Assembly: GCF_028369135.1 (NCBI RefSeq)
Contig: NZ_JAPWHW010000011.1
Location: forward strand, 1-64,000
DNA: 64,000 nt
Source of the DNA: Roseovarius sp. ZX-A-9
GTDB lineage: Bacteria; Pseudomonadota; Alphaproteobacteria; Rhodobacterales; Rhodobacteraceae
Direction of reading: 5' to 3'
Shown: positions 1 through 8,432 of the stretch, one piece after another
Position numbering within the stretch: position 1 is the first letter of the stretch
Layout: every line of letters starts with the position of its first letter
Position numbers and translations under genes: made by a program
The notes under the pieces: model-generated
Databases searched by the model: none
Told to the model about the DNA's origin: nothing
Seen by the model: the letters and a program-made list of their open reading frames with translations, nothing else

Positions 1-5
1 GGAGC

Positions 6-74
6 TGTCCGGGATTTACCGAAACGCGTGTCCGGGAATTACTGAAATCCGTGTCCGGGAATTTGCGAAACCCG
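6..74. repeat. three tandem 23-bp repeats, probable end of an IS21-type element
   Basis: Three consecutive 23-bp units at 6-28, 29-51 and 52-74 share the pattern TGTCCGGGAaTTaccGAAAc followed by a short variable end. Multiple short terminal repeats of this kind are typical of the ends of IS21-family elements, where they bind the IstA transposase. The transposase genes would lie outside the window, to the left. The sequence from 75 to 190 holds no further repeat unit and no gene. The family assignment rests on repeat style only. Confidence 0.5.
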
Positions 75-190
75 CATCTGGCGGCAGTCGTGGGAAACAC
101 GACGGCATCTTGCCGAGAAAATTCTACTTATGAAGCCCCTTAATTTCGGGGGGGATTACCACAGGATCAACCAATTTTTTGAATGTAAGG

Positions 191-1069
191 TTAAATTTCA
201 GACAGGATGAGGTCGCGGCACATTTCGATCATCGGCTCGTCGCGGCGGCTTTCTGAAACTACGAAATAATAGGCTTTGGATGCAGGAATGGATACGTTGA
301 ACGGTCGGATCAAGGATCCGGCTTTAAGATATTCACGAGTTACAAAATCCGACGCCAGCGCCAGACCCGCCCCGGTCAAAGCTACATTGACCGCCATGGA
401 GAGACGATTGAAATACGCATTCTGCATGGGCTGCGCGCTGCATTTGGCGGCGTTCAGCCAACGCGCCCATTCCGCACCGCGATCCTCGTGCAGAAGCCGA
501 TGATGCGCCATATCTCGCAGGCTCCGTAGCGGCACCTTGTGCAGCAAGGAAGGCGAACAAACGGGGTAGAGGCGCAGTTCCGGTAGCATCTGCCAGTAAA
601 AGCCGGTCCATGGAGGGTTGTCGTAAACAATGGCAACGTCGACTTCGCGCCAGTCGATCTGGGCGACCTCGCGCGCGATGCGGCTTTCGAAGGAGGTCAG
701 CCCCAGCTTGTTCGAAAGGTTGACCAGTTTGGGCCCCAGCCAGGCATGCGCCAGCCCGGATGGCGCGGAAATCACTAGGTGCTGTTCTGCGTGGTCGCTC
801 TGCTTTTCCACGATCTCGCGCAGGCCGGTGTCAAGCTCGCTCAGCAGGCTGGAAACACTGCGATAGAAGGTGCGCCCGCTGTCGGTGAGATCAAGGCGTC
901 TTTTGCTGCGATCGAAAAGGCTGAGGTCAGCCGTCTGCTCGAGCATCTTCATCTGGTAGCTGACCGCGCCCGGCGTCAGCCCCAGCTCGGCTGCGGCCGA
1001 GCGGAGATTGCCGTGGCGTGCCACCGCGTCGAAGGCGCGTAGAAAGGGGAGGACACGGTGCGATTGCAT
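191..1069 (-). CDS. LysR-family transcriptional regulator (GcvA-like)
   Basis: A 292-residue DNA-binding regulator with an N-terminal winged helix-turn-helix (about residues 5-65, with LGLTPGAVSYQMKMLE as recognition region) and a C-terminal LysR effector-binding domain. The helix-turn-helix resembles the GcvA subgroup. The ATG at 1069 follows a GGTGAG ribosome site. It diverges from the Pot-type importer operon starting at 1172, and an ATC-N9-GAT LysR box lies between them, so it probably controls that operon in response to an imported compound or a metabolite of it. The effector cannot be read from the sequence. Confidence 0.9.
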   Translation of the reverse strand: MQSHRVLPFLRAFDAVARHGNLRSAAAELGLTPGAVSYQMKMLEQTADLSLFDRSKRRLDLTDSGRTFYRSVSSLLSELDTGLREIVEKQSDHAEQHLVISAPSGLAHAWLGPKLVNLSNKLGLTSFESRIAREVAQIDWREVDVAIVYDNPPWTGFYWQMLPELRLYPVCSPSLLHKVPLRSLRDMAHHRLLHEDRGAEWARWLNAAKCSAQPMQNAYFNRLSMAVNVALTGAGLALASDFVTREYLKAGSLIRPFNVSIPASKAYYFVVSESRRDEPMIEMCRDLILSEI

Positions 1070-1104
1070 CTCACCATTTTAAAAATTTTGGAATGAATCG
1101 CAAC

Positions 1105-1123
1105 AAATCATTTGGCTTGATTT
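1105..1123. promoter_or_regulatory. LysR-type operator (T-N11-A) between the LysR gene and the Pot-type operon
   Basis: Arms AAATCA (1105-1110) and TGATTT (1118-1123) form a perfect inverted repeat with a 7-bp spacer. The core is ATC-N9-GAT, the classic T-N11-A LysR box. It sits in the 102-bp divergent region, about 50 bp upstream of the importer start. Position and symmetry fit autoregulation plus activation of the divergent operon. Confidence 0.55.
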
Positions 1124-1171
1124 AAACGGTCTTCTGCCGTCTAGGTCCACCTCAGGAGGATTTTGCTGCAC

Positions 1172-2266
1172 ATGAAGAAATCACTGACATTCAACGGCGT
1201 CGGTAAGACATATGGCCGGACGGTCGCCCTGCGGCCCACTGACCTTGAGATCAAGGCAGGTGAATTCCTCACGCTGCTGGGGCCGTCGGGGTCGGGCAAA
1301 ACGACATTGCTTATGGCGCTCGCCGGGTTTGTGCAGCCCTCCAGCGGCAGCATCCTTCTGGACGGTCAGGACATCACCAACATACCGCCCGAGGCGCGAA
1401 ATTTCGGCGTGGTGTTCCAAGGCTATGCACTGTTTCCACATCTGACGGTCTGGGAAAACGTCTACTTTCCGCTGCGTGCGCGCAACCTCGGCCGGGCCAA
1501 GGCGCGCGAGGCCGTCGATGATGCACTGGCCCTGATGGAGCTGAAGCCCTACGCCGACCGCATGCCCGCAGCCCTGTCGGGCGGCCAGCAGCAACGTGTC
1601 GCGCTGGCGCGGGCGTTGGTGTTCAAGCCTGAGCTGCTGTTGCTGGACGAGCCGCTGAGTGCCCTCGACAAATCCCTTCGCAAGACCCTTCAGACTGAAC
1701 TGAAGGAGCTGCACCGTAAGGTCGGCACCACCTTCGTATATGTCACCCACGATCAGGAAGAGGCGCTATCGATGTCCGATCGCATCGCGATCCTGCGCGC
1801 GGGCGAGATACAGCAGATAGCATCGGCGGACGCGCTCTACTGGCGTCCCGAGACGGCCTTTGTAGCCGGTTTCCTGGGCCGCAGCAATTTCGTTCCGATG
1901 TCGGGCGCGACCGTTGATGCCGGCGCCGTGACCGCGTTGACGGTGCTGGGCCCCATCAAGGCGCAGCTTCCGCGCGACGGTGTTGACGTGCCTCGCGACG
2001 CCTGCATCGCCGTGCGCCCCGAGCGCATCGCCGTCTCGCGGCAGGAGCCGGCGCACCAGAATCGCGTGCAGGGCCGGGTCGTCAGCCTTACTTTCTTTGG
2101 CACGCATGTCGAACTGGACGTCGAGGCACGTGGCACGTTGCTGAACGTGCATGTCCCCGCCGTCCAGGCCGCGCAAGAGCCCGGCCTGGCGGAGGGCGCT
2201 GAGGTCTGGCTGGGCTGGGACGCAGACGTTTCGCTGGTCCTGCCGCAAGAAACGGCAGCGGCGTGA
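1172..2266 (+). CDS. ABC importer ATPase, spermidine/putrescine (PotA-like) family
   Basis: A 364-residue cytoplasmic ATPase energising the importer encoded by the next three genes. It shows Walker A GPSGSGKT (about residues 37-44), signature LSGGQQQRV (about 135), Walker B LLLLDEPLSALD and a C-terminal TOBE region, the layout of PotA/MalK-type subunits. The ATG at 1172 was preferred because AGGAGG at 1154-1159 is 12 bp upstream; an in-frame TTG at 1163 would sit almost on that site. It is the first gene of an operon continuing to at least 7634. Substrate is inferred as polyamine-like or another cationic/guanidino compound. Confidence 0.93.
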   Translation: MKKSLTFNGVGKTYGRTVALRPTDLEIKAGEFLTLLGPSGSGKTTLLMALAGFVQPSSGSILLDGQDITNIPPEARNFGVVFQGYALFPHLTVWENVYFPLRARNLGRAKAREAVDDALALMELKPYADRMPAALSGGQQQRVALARALVFKPELLLLDEPLSALDKSLRKTLQTELKELHRKVGTTFVYVTHDQEEALSMSDRIAILRAGEIQQIASADALYWRPETAFVAGFLGRSNFVPMSGATVDAGAVTALTVLGPIKAQLPRDGVDVPRDACIAVRPERIAVSRQEPAHQNRVQGRVVSLTFFGTHVELDVEARGTLLNVHVPAVQAAQEPGLAEGAEVWLGWDADVSLVLPQETAAA

Positions 2267-3144
2267 TGACTGCCTTTGCACCCAAGACTGCCAGTGGAGC
2301 AGGGCGCACCGACAGGTTCTACCTGCTCATGATCGTGCTGCCCTGCGCCTTTCTGGCGCTGCTGTATTTCCTGCCGGTTCTGAATGTTCTCGTACTCAGT
2401 GTGACGGAGCCGCAACCGGGTATCCAGAACTACCAGATGCTGGCCGAAAGCGGCGCCCTTCACCGCATCTTGCTGAACACCCTGCGTGTCAGCCTGTCGA
2501 CCACGGCGCTGACACTTTTGCTGGGATACATGTTTTCGCTGGGCATCAATTCGATGGCGCCACGGACGCGCACCGTGGCGCTGTTCGTGGTGCTGGCCAG
2601 CTTCTGGATCAGCGCCTTGATCCGGGCCTATGCATGGGTGGCAATCCTGCAACCCAACGGGCTGATCAACCAGTTGCTGATGGGAATTGGCCTGATCGAC
2701 ACGCCGCTCATTCTGGTGCGCAACGAACTGGGGGTCATCATTGGCATGGTTCACTACATGTTGCCCTATGCGATCCTGCCGATCTACGCCAACATGGCGG
2801 GCATCGACCGGTCGCTGCTGCGCGCCTCGCGGGCACTGGGCGCGAACCGGTGGCGCACCTTCTGGTGGGTGTTCTTTCCGCAATCCCTGCCGGGCCTCGC
2901 GGGCTCAGGGATCCTGGTGATGATCTTTTCGCTGGGGTTCTACATCACGCCTGCGATTCTGGGCGGTGGACGGGTGGTCATGATCGCGGAATACATCTCG
3001 ATCCAGATTTCCGAAACCCTGCGCTGGGGCGTCGCGACGATGCTCGCAACGGTGCTGGTGATGGTCGTCGTCGCGCTGACGATCTGGATGAGCCGGTATC
3101 TCAAGGTCGGCGGCGGTCTGGCTTCGAAGGGGGGCAAGTCATGA
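2266..3144 (+). CDS. ABC importer permease, PotB-like
   Basis: A 292-residue inner-membrane permease with an N-terminal membrane anchor near residues 20-45 and about five more hydrophobic segments. The EAA loop is recognisable around residues 185-205 (RASRALGANRWRTFWWVFFP). The ATG overlaps the ATPase stop as TGATG; an in-frame GTG one codon earlier is possible. It pairs with the next permease to form the membrane channel. Confidence 0.92.
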   Translation: MTAFAPKTASGAGRTDRFYLLMIVLPCAFLALLYFLPVLNVLVLSVTEPQPGIQNYQMLAESGALHRILLNTLRVSLSTTALTLLLGYMFSLGINSMAPRTRTVALFVVLASFWISALIRAYAWVAILQPNGLINQLLMGIGLIDTPLILVRNELGVIIGMVHYMLPYAILPIYANMAGIDRSLLRASRALGANRWRTFWWVFFPQSLPGLAGSGILVMIFSLGFYITPAILGGGRVVMIAEYISIQISETLRWGVATMLATVLVMVVVALTIWMSRYLKVGGGLASKGGKS

Positions 3145-3905
3145 ACGCTTCTTTATTTCCGCGTATCGTCGCATGGGCCGTTGCATGTTTCCTCGCGCTG
3201 CCGGTTCTGATCATGCTGCCGATCTCGCTGACCCCGAACCGGTACCTTTCGCTACCCAAGGACGGCATTTCCCTACGCCACTACAAAAGCCTGATCGACG
3301 ACCCGCAATGGATCGCCAGCATCGCGGACAGCCTGTTCGTCGCCACCTTGGCAGCGATGCTGGCCGTCGTGCTGGGCGCCAGTTTCGCTATCGGCATATG
3401 GCGCAGAGGAGGCATGGCCGAGCGGGTGCTGCAACCCATTATGCTGGCCCCGATGATCGTGCCACCGATCGTCCATTCGGTCGCCTTCTACAAGGGCTGG
3501 GCCGAGATCGGGCTGTTGGATACCTACACCGGTCTGATCCTGGTGCATGCGATGAAGGGTACGCCCTTCGTCATCCTGACGGTCGCCGCGGCGCTGGCCA
3601 ATTTCGACCCCCGGACCGAGCAGGCCGCGCGCAGCCTCGGGGCCAGCGCGGGCCGGACCATGGCCTGGGTCGTGCTTCCACAGATCAAGGGCGGTTTGCT
3701 GTCGGGCGCGGTCTTTGCCTTTTTCATCTCGTGGGATGAGATCATCGTCGCGCTCTTCATCACCATGCGGCAAGTCTACACGCTGCCGCGCCGCATCTGG
3801 GACGGCTTGGAGGACAACATCGACCCGGCCATCGCTGCGCTCGGATCGCTGATGATCCTCGCAACCGTGGCCCTGATGATATTGCAGACCATCAAGAAAC
3901 GCTGA
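3141..3905 (+). CDS. ABC importer permease, PotC-like
   Basis: A 254-residue inner-membrane permease with six predicted membrane segments and an EAA loop (EQAARSLGASAGRTMAWVVLP). The ATG at 3141 overlaps the previous stop (ATGA). The same reading frame stays open far upstream, to about 2151, but that part overlaps the first permease and has no transporter-like sequence, so the start is placed here. Together with PotA- and PotB-like proteins it forms the translocation unit. Confidence 0.92.
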   Translation: MNASLFPRIVAWAVACFLALPVLIMLPISLTPNRYLSLPKDGISLRHYKSLIDDPQWIASIADSLFVATLAAMLAVVLGASFAIGIWRRGGMAERVLQPIMLAPMIVPPIVHSVAFYKGWAEIGLLDTYTGLILVHAMKGTPFVILTVAAALANFDPRTEQAARSLGASAGRTMAWVVLPQIKGGLLSGAVFAFFISWDEIIVALFITMRQVYTLPRRIWDGLEDNIDPAIAALGSLMILATVALMILQTIKKR

Positions 3906-3954
3906 CACGGCAATTCTACGGGCCAACCAAAACCAAAACAGCAAGGAGGATAAG

Positions 3955-5082
3955 ATGACCAAGGAAAAACCGGAACTCGAATTCGCGGCAGACTGCCTAA
4001 GCATCCTGCGCGAGAAAACCAACGGCAAGATGGTGCATCGACGCCGTTTTCTGAGCGCACTCGGCGCGCTCGGGGTGATGCCGCTGGCATTGAAATTTAC
4101 GCCGGCGCACGCCGCATCGGACGAACTGGTCGTGGTGAACTGGGGCGGCGATGCGCAGCCCGCGTTCCAGACCATCTGGGCGGATCCCTTCGTCGCGTCA
4201 CGGGATGGCCTGCCGACCGTCGTGGAAGGGTCTGGCCCCTCATCGGGCAAGATTAAGGCGATGGTCGAAAGTCAGGCGGTCGTGTGGGACGTCTGTGACC
4301 GCAACCTGCCCGCCTCGATCGATCTGGGGCAACAGGATTTGCTGGAAAAGGTCGACTGGGACGTCGTCGATCCGGCAAAGCTGCGCGACATTCACCGCAC
4401 AGATTGGGGCGTCGGCAGCTACCTATATTCCTTTGCGCTGACATGGGACAGCGAGGCGCATGAGATCGCGCCACAAAACTGGGCCGATTTCTGGAACCTC
4501 AAGGATTTCCCGGGCACGCGCACCCTGCGCAACAACTTCGAAGGGATGCTGGAGGCTGCGTTGATGGCGGACGGCGACGCGGCGGATGCCGCCTCGCTCT
4601 ATCCGGTTGATGTCGAGCGCGCGTTCGAGAAGATCCGCGAGATCCGCGAGAACACGATCTTCTGGACGTCGGGCTCACAGAGCCAAGAGCTGTTCCGCAA
4701 CCGCGAGGTGACCATGGGCAACCTCTGGCACACCCGCGCGCTGCTGTTGCGGGAGGAGACGGAAAATCGGGTGCAGTTCCACTTTAACCAGGGCATCCTT
4801 TTTGCCGGCGCCTGGATCGTGCCCAAGGGCAACCCGGCTGGCGCCAAGGCATGGGATTTTGTCGCATCGACGCAGGACCCCGAAAGCCAGGTCGAGCTGT
4901 TCAAGGCGCTGGGCAACGGCCCGGTGAACCCTGCGGCCGGCGAGATGGTCCCGGAGGATCTGCGCGCCGACGATCCCGGCAACCCGGAAAACTACGCGAA
5001 ACAGGTTGCGGTGGATGCGGCCTGGTATGCGGACAACTACGCGGATGTCCTGAACCGGTACACCGACTTGATCGCATCCTGA
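3955..5082 (+). CDS. periplasmic solute-binding protein, PotD/PotF-like, with Tat-type signal
   Basis: A 375-residue substrate-binding component of the preceding importer. AAGGAGGA at 3943-3950 supports the start at 3955. A twin-arginine signal (HRRRFLSALG, about residues 29-38, followed by a hydrophobic stretch and an AHA cleavage-type site) is preceded by about 25 hydrophilic residues. An internal ATG at 4030 would give a conventional short Tat signal. The mature part starts SDELVVVNWGG, as in polyamine and iron-type binding proteins of this family. A stem-loop follows the gene at 5090-5120. Confidence 0.9.
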   Translation: MTKEKPELEFAADCLSILREKTNGKMVHRRRFLSALGALGVMPLALKFTPAHAASDELVVVNWGGDAQPAFQTIWADPFVASRDGLPTVVEGSGPSSGKIKAMVESQAVVWDVCDRNLPASIDLGQQDLLEKVDWDVVDPAKLRDIHRTDWGVGSYLYSFALTWDSEAHEIAPQNWADFWNLKDFPGTRTLRNNFEGMLEAALMADGDAADAASLYPVDVERAFEKIREIRENTIFWTSGSQSQELFRNREVTMGNLWHTRALLLREETENRVQFHFNQGILFAGAWIVPKGNPAGAKAWDFVASTQDPESQVELFKALGNGPVNPAAGEMVPEDLRADDPGNPENYAKQVAVDAAWYADNYADVLNRYTDLIAS

Positions 5083-5089
5083 ACCACGT

Positions 5090-5120
5090 CTGCCTTGGCG
5101 GCGCCAAGTCGCCAGGGCAG
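5090..5120 (+). terminator. intercistronic stem-loop after the binding-protein gene
   Basis: CTGCC-T-TGGCG (5090-5100) pairs with CGCCA-G-GGCAG (5110-5120) around a 9-base loop, one internal mismatch. No T-tract follows, so it is more likely a partial terminator or mRNA-stabilising hairpin than a full stop; the agmatinase-like gene begins 30 bp later on the same strand. Confidence 0.5.
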
Positions 5121-5149
5121 GCTCAACCACGATATTCCGGAGATCATGA

Positions 5150-6067
5150 ATGACCGAAGGCAGCCCCTTTCGCGCGCCGATGACCTTTATGGGTGTGCCG
5201 TACGCCGCATCACCCGGCAACGCTAAGGCCGTCGTGTTGGGCGTGCCCTTTGATTGTGGCAATCATCCGCAGCGCGTCGGCTCGCGGCTGGGTCCTTTCG
5301 CGATCAGAGAGCAATCACAGCTCTTGCGCCCTTGGGATGCCGACAGCGGCGTCAACCCTCTGGAGACGCTGGGCCTCCTGGACTTGGGCGATGCCGACGT
5401 CGTTTCGGGTGATGTTACGTCCAGCTACGCCACGACCGAAAGGGCGATGGATGTCGCCTTGTCCGGCGGCGCGCTGCCGGTGGCCTTTGGCGGCGACGGG
5501 GCGATTGCTCTGCCGCAGATGCGCGCTTTGGCGCGTCGCCATCCCGACCTTGCCGTGCTGCACATCGACGCGCATACCGATGCCTACCCAATCGAAGGTT
5601 TCAACAACGCGACCCCCTTTGCGCGGGCCTTTCAGGAAGGTCTGGTCGATCCGCGCCAATCGTTCCACGTCGGCACGCGGCGCAGCACCATGGTACCGGG
5701 CGTCTACGAATATGGCCGTCAGCTGGGCTACGGCATCATTTCCATGGATCAGCTGATGCAGGACGGTATCGCCCAGACCCTGGGCCGAATCCGTGAGACG
5801 ATCGGCGGCCGCCCGGTCTACCTGTGCTTTGACATGGATTTCTTCGACCCCTCCGTCGCGCCGGGTGTCTGCACACCGGCATGGGGTGGCGCATCCGCCC
5901 GCGAGGGGCTGGAGTTGATTCGCTGCCTCAAGGGGCTCAACATCGTTTCGATCGACATCAACACGATATCACCGCCGCATGACACGGGAGGCATGTCTGC
6001 TTTCCTGGCCGCGACCATCGCGTTCGAATTGCTTCTCATGGCGGCGAAAGGCGATTTCCATGGCTGA
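5150..6067 (+). CDS. agmatinase/arginase-family ureohydrolase with one metal ligand missing
   Basis: A 305-residue member of the binuclear-manganese ureohydrolase family, which releases urea from guanidino compounds such as agmatine or guanidinobutyrate. The motifs DAHTD (residues 140-144) and DMDFFDP (228-234) keep five of the six usual metal ligands. The first motif reads GGDG (114-117) where the family has GGDH, so the first His ligand is replaced by Gly. The protein may use altered metal binding, or may not act as a ureohydrolase. It shares an operon with a polyamine-type importer and a thiamine-diphosphate enzyme, which points to use of a guanidino compound. Confidence 0.85.
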   Translation: MTEGSPFRAPMTFMGVPYAASPGNAKAVVLGVPFDCGNHPQRVGSRLGPFAIREQSQLLRPWDADSGVNPLETLGLLDLGDADVVSGDVTSSYATTERAMDVALSGGALPVAFGGDGAIALPQMRALARRHPDLAVLHIDAHTDAYPIEGFNNATPFARAFQEGLVDPRQSFHVGTRRSTMVPGVYEYGRQLGYGIISMDQLMQDGIAQTLGRIRETIGGRPVYLCFDMDFFDPSVAPGVCTPAWGGASAREGLELIRCLKGLNIVSIDINTISPPHDTGGMSAFLAATIAFELLLMAAKGDFHG

Positions 6068-7634
6068 CCATGCAAGAGGCGCGGACCTGCTGGTGTCGTC
6101 GCTGTTGTTCAACGGTGTCGATACCTGTTTCGCAAACCCCGGTACCTCCGAGATGCACTTCGTTGCCGCCCTAGACGAGCGCCCGGAGATGCGCTGCGTC
6201 TTGGGCCTGTTCGAGGGGGTCGTGACCGGGGCGGCGGATGGCTACGGGCGCATGACGGATCGGCCCGCCGCGACGCTGCTGCATACCGGGCCGGGCTTGG
6301 CGAACGGGCTGGCCAATCTGCACAATGCGCGGCGTGCGCATACACCGCTGCTGAACATTGTCGGAGATCATGCGTCGACGCATCTGCCCTTTGATGCGCC
6401 GTTGACCACCGACATCGAAGGATTGGCGCGGCCCATGTCAGACTGGGTCGGGCGGGTCGGCTCAGCCGCCTCGGTCGGCACGGATACGGCGACCGCGCTG
6501 ACCCAAGCGCTCAGCGGCGCAGGCCGCGTGTCAACGCTGGTGCTGCCCGCAGACGCCGCTTGGGGTTCCCCCGGCGCGGTGGCGGAGATGCCGCTGGCAA
6601 CCCCGGCGCCGGCAACGCAGGTGTCGCCGGATGCCATCGAGGAGGCTGCCAGGCTGCTGCGCAGCGCGAGGCGCGGCTTGCTTCTTCTGGGCGGCAAGGC
6701 ATTGCGCCAGGTGCCGCTGGAGATCGCGCAACGCATTGCCGTCGCGACTGGCGCGGGCGTGATGTGCGAGCAGACCAATGCCCGCTGTGAACAAGGCCAA
6801 GGCCGCCACGCGCCACCGCGCATTCCCTACATGGTCGACGCGGCCGTTGCGGCGCTGGCCGAGTTCGACGTGGTCATCTTGATCGGCGCCCGTGCGCCCG
6901 TGGCATTTTTTCAATTCCCAGACCTGCCGAATATGGTTACGGCGTCGGGAGCGCGTATTCTGCCGCTGGCGGACTGCGACAGTGACCTGCCGGCCACGTT
7001 GCAAGCCTTGAGCGATGCGACCGGCGCTGCGAAGGCCACCCTTCACGCGCCGACACGGACGCCCTTGCCACGCGCCGAAGGCCCGCTTGATTTCGGTACT
7101 CTACCTGTCGCCATTGTGCAGGCGATGCCCGAGAACGCCATCCTCTGCGACGAAGCGATCAGCTACAGTCATGCGCTAGGCCAGGTCGCGAAACACGCGC
7201 CGCCGCACGACCTGCTGCAACTGACGGGTGGCGCCATCGGTATAGGGCCGTCACTGGCAGTCGGCGCCGCGATTGCCTGCCCGGACCGTCCGGTGCTGAA
7301 CGTACAGGCCGACGGCAGCGCGCTGTACACGATACAGGCGCTGTGGACGCAGTCACGCGAGCGGCTGAATGTCGTCACCGTGATCTTGTCCAATCGCAAA
7401 TACCAGAGCCTCTATAGTGAACTTGCCCGTATGGGGCATCACTCACCCGGCAAGAACGCGCGTGCGATGCTGGATCTGAGCGATCCGAATGTCGACTGGA
7501 CAGGCCTTGCCCGCGGGCTGGGTGTCAAGGCGACGCGCGTCGCAACCGCAGAGGATTTATCCCGCGCAATCAGAGACGCGTTCTTGGAGATGGGGCCGCA
7601 TCTGATCGAAGCACAGATGGCTGATGGCACCTGA
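6060..7634 (+). CDS. thiamine-diphosphate enzyme, acetolactate-synthase-like large subunit family
   Basis: A 524-residue cytoplasmic ThDP enzyme. The N-terminal pyrimidine-binding domain has NPGTSEMHF with the activating Glu of the following FEGVVTGAADGYGRM segment; the C-terminal domain has a cofactor motif starting ADGSALY and ending ILSNRKYQ. The ATG at 6060 overlaps the ureohydrolase stop by 8 bp. It belongs to a stand-alone acetolactate-synthase-like subfamily whose reaction is not settled; no IlvN regulatory subunit is nearby. Context suggests it acts on a keto acid or aldehyde made from the imported compound. Decarboxylase and carboligase activities are both possible. Confidence 0.85.
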   Translation: MADHARGADLLVSSLLFNGVDTCFANPGTSEMHFVAALDERPEMRCVLGLFEGVVTGAADGYGRMTDRPAATLLHTGPGLANGLANLHNARRAHTPLLNIVGDHASTHLPFDAPLTTDIEGLARPMSDWVGRVGSAASVGTDTATALTQALSGAGRVSTLVLPADAAWGSPGAVAEMPLATPAPATQVSPDAIEEAARLLRSARRGLLLLGGKALRQVPLEIAQRIAVATGAGVMCEQTNARCEQGQGRHAPPRIPYMVDAAVAALAEFDVVILIGARAPVAFFQFPDLPNMVTASGARILPLADCDSDLPATLQALSDATGAAKATLHAPTRTPLPRAEGPLDFGTLPVAIVQAMPENAILCDEAISYSHALGQVAKHAPPHDLLQLTGGAIGIGPSLAVGAAIACPDRPVLNVQADGSALYTIQALWTQSRERLNVVTVILSNRKYQSLYSELARMGHHSPGKNARAMLDLSDPNVDWTGLARGLGVKATRVATAEDLSRAIRDAFLEMGPHLIEAQMADGT

Positions 7635-7682
7635 ACGCGATGAAAATCGCCAAGTGCCAAAGCAAGAAGCCCAGAGCCGATC

Positions 7683-8432
7683 ATGACTGTGTTTGATCTG
7701 CTTTTACTGATTGCAGCTGCTTTCGGCGCAGGTGCGCTGAACACGGTTGCAGGGGGCGGCAGCTTTCTGACGTTTCCCGCGTTGGTTTTTGCCGGGGTTC
7801 CGACCATTGCAGCCAATGCGACCAGCGCCGTCGCAGTATTCCCCGGATACTTGAGTGGGGCATTGGGCTTCACAAGTGACATCAGGCAGCTTCCGCTGCA
7901 CCAAACACTATTCTTGTTGTTAATATCGGCGCTTGGCGGTGTTTTGGGCTCGTTGCTATTGCTGATCTCGACGCCGTCCGTCTTTACGCTAGTCGTGCCT
8001 TTTCTGCTGGGGTTCGCAACGCTGCTCTTCGCTTTTGGGAAGATCGTCTCCCGCTGGGCTGAAGGACACATGCAGGCAACTGGCTGGCAAGGTAGGGCGG
8101 CCGCTTTGCTGGTTTGCATTTACGGAGGTTATTTCAACGGCGGGCTCGGGATTGTGCTTCTGGCCCTCATGGCGGCGTTGGGCATGCGAGACATCAACGC
8201 CATGAACGGGTTAAAAAACGGAATGTCCTTCGTTCTGTCAGGAGCATCGGTTCTTACGCTTTCGTTCGCTGGGTTGGTCTATTGGCCGCAGGCTATCGTC
8301 ATGATGATTGCTGCGACCGCGGGGGGCTATTTCGGCGCACGCGCGGCAAGGCGCATGTCACCTAGGCTAGTTCGTTTCATCGTGATAGCCACCGGCGCCG
8401 TGATGACGTTGATCTTCACTTGGCGGATCTGA
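7683..8432 (+). CDS. TSUP (TauE/SafE) family membrane permease
   Basis: A 249-residue inner-membrane protein of about eight hydrophobic segments, with the family's N-terminal GALNTVAGGGSF motif (about residues 18-29) and a repeated half in the middle (YGGYFNGGLGI). TSUP proteins export or import small organic or sulfur-containing anions. It lies 48 bp after the ThDP enzyme on the same strand and probably closes that operon, perhaps exporting an acid end-product. The substrate is not evident. Confidence 0.85.
   Translation: MTVFDLLLLIAAAFGAGALNTVAGGGSFLTFPALVFAGVPTIAANATSAVAVFPGYLSGALGFTSDIRQLPLHQTLFLLLISALGGVLGSLLLLISTPSVFTLVVPFLLGFATLLFAFGKIVSRWAEGHMQATGWQGRAAALLVCIYGGYFNGGLGIVLLALMAALGMRDINAMNGLKNGMSFVLSGASVLTLSFAGLVYWPQAIVMMIAATAGGYFGARAARRMSPRLVRFIVIATGAVMTLIFTWRI

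Noticed and set aside
136-152. CCCC/GGGG hairpin before the LysR stop as a terminator
   Set aside because: Four-base stem with an 8-base loop and no T-run; too weak to call.
2151-3905. One 584-residue reading frame that could be a fused protein
   Set aside because: The part before 3141 overlaps the first permease in another frame and has no transporter-like sequence; a normal permease start with an ATGA overlap exists at 3141.
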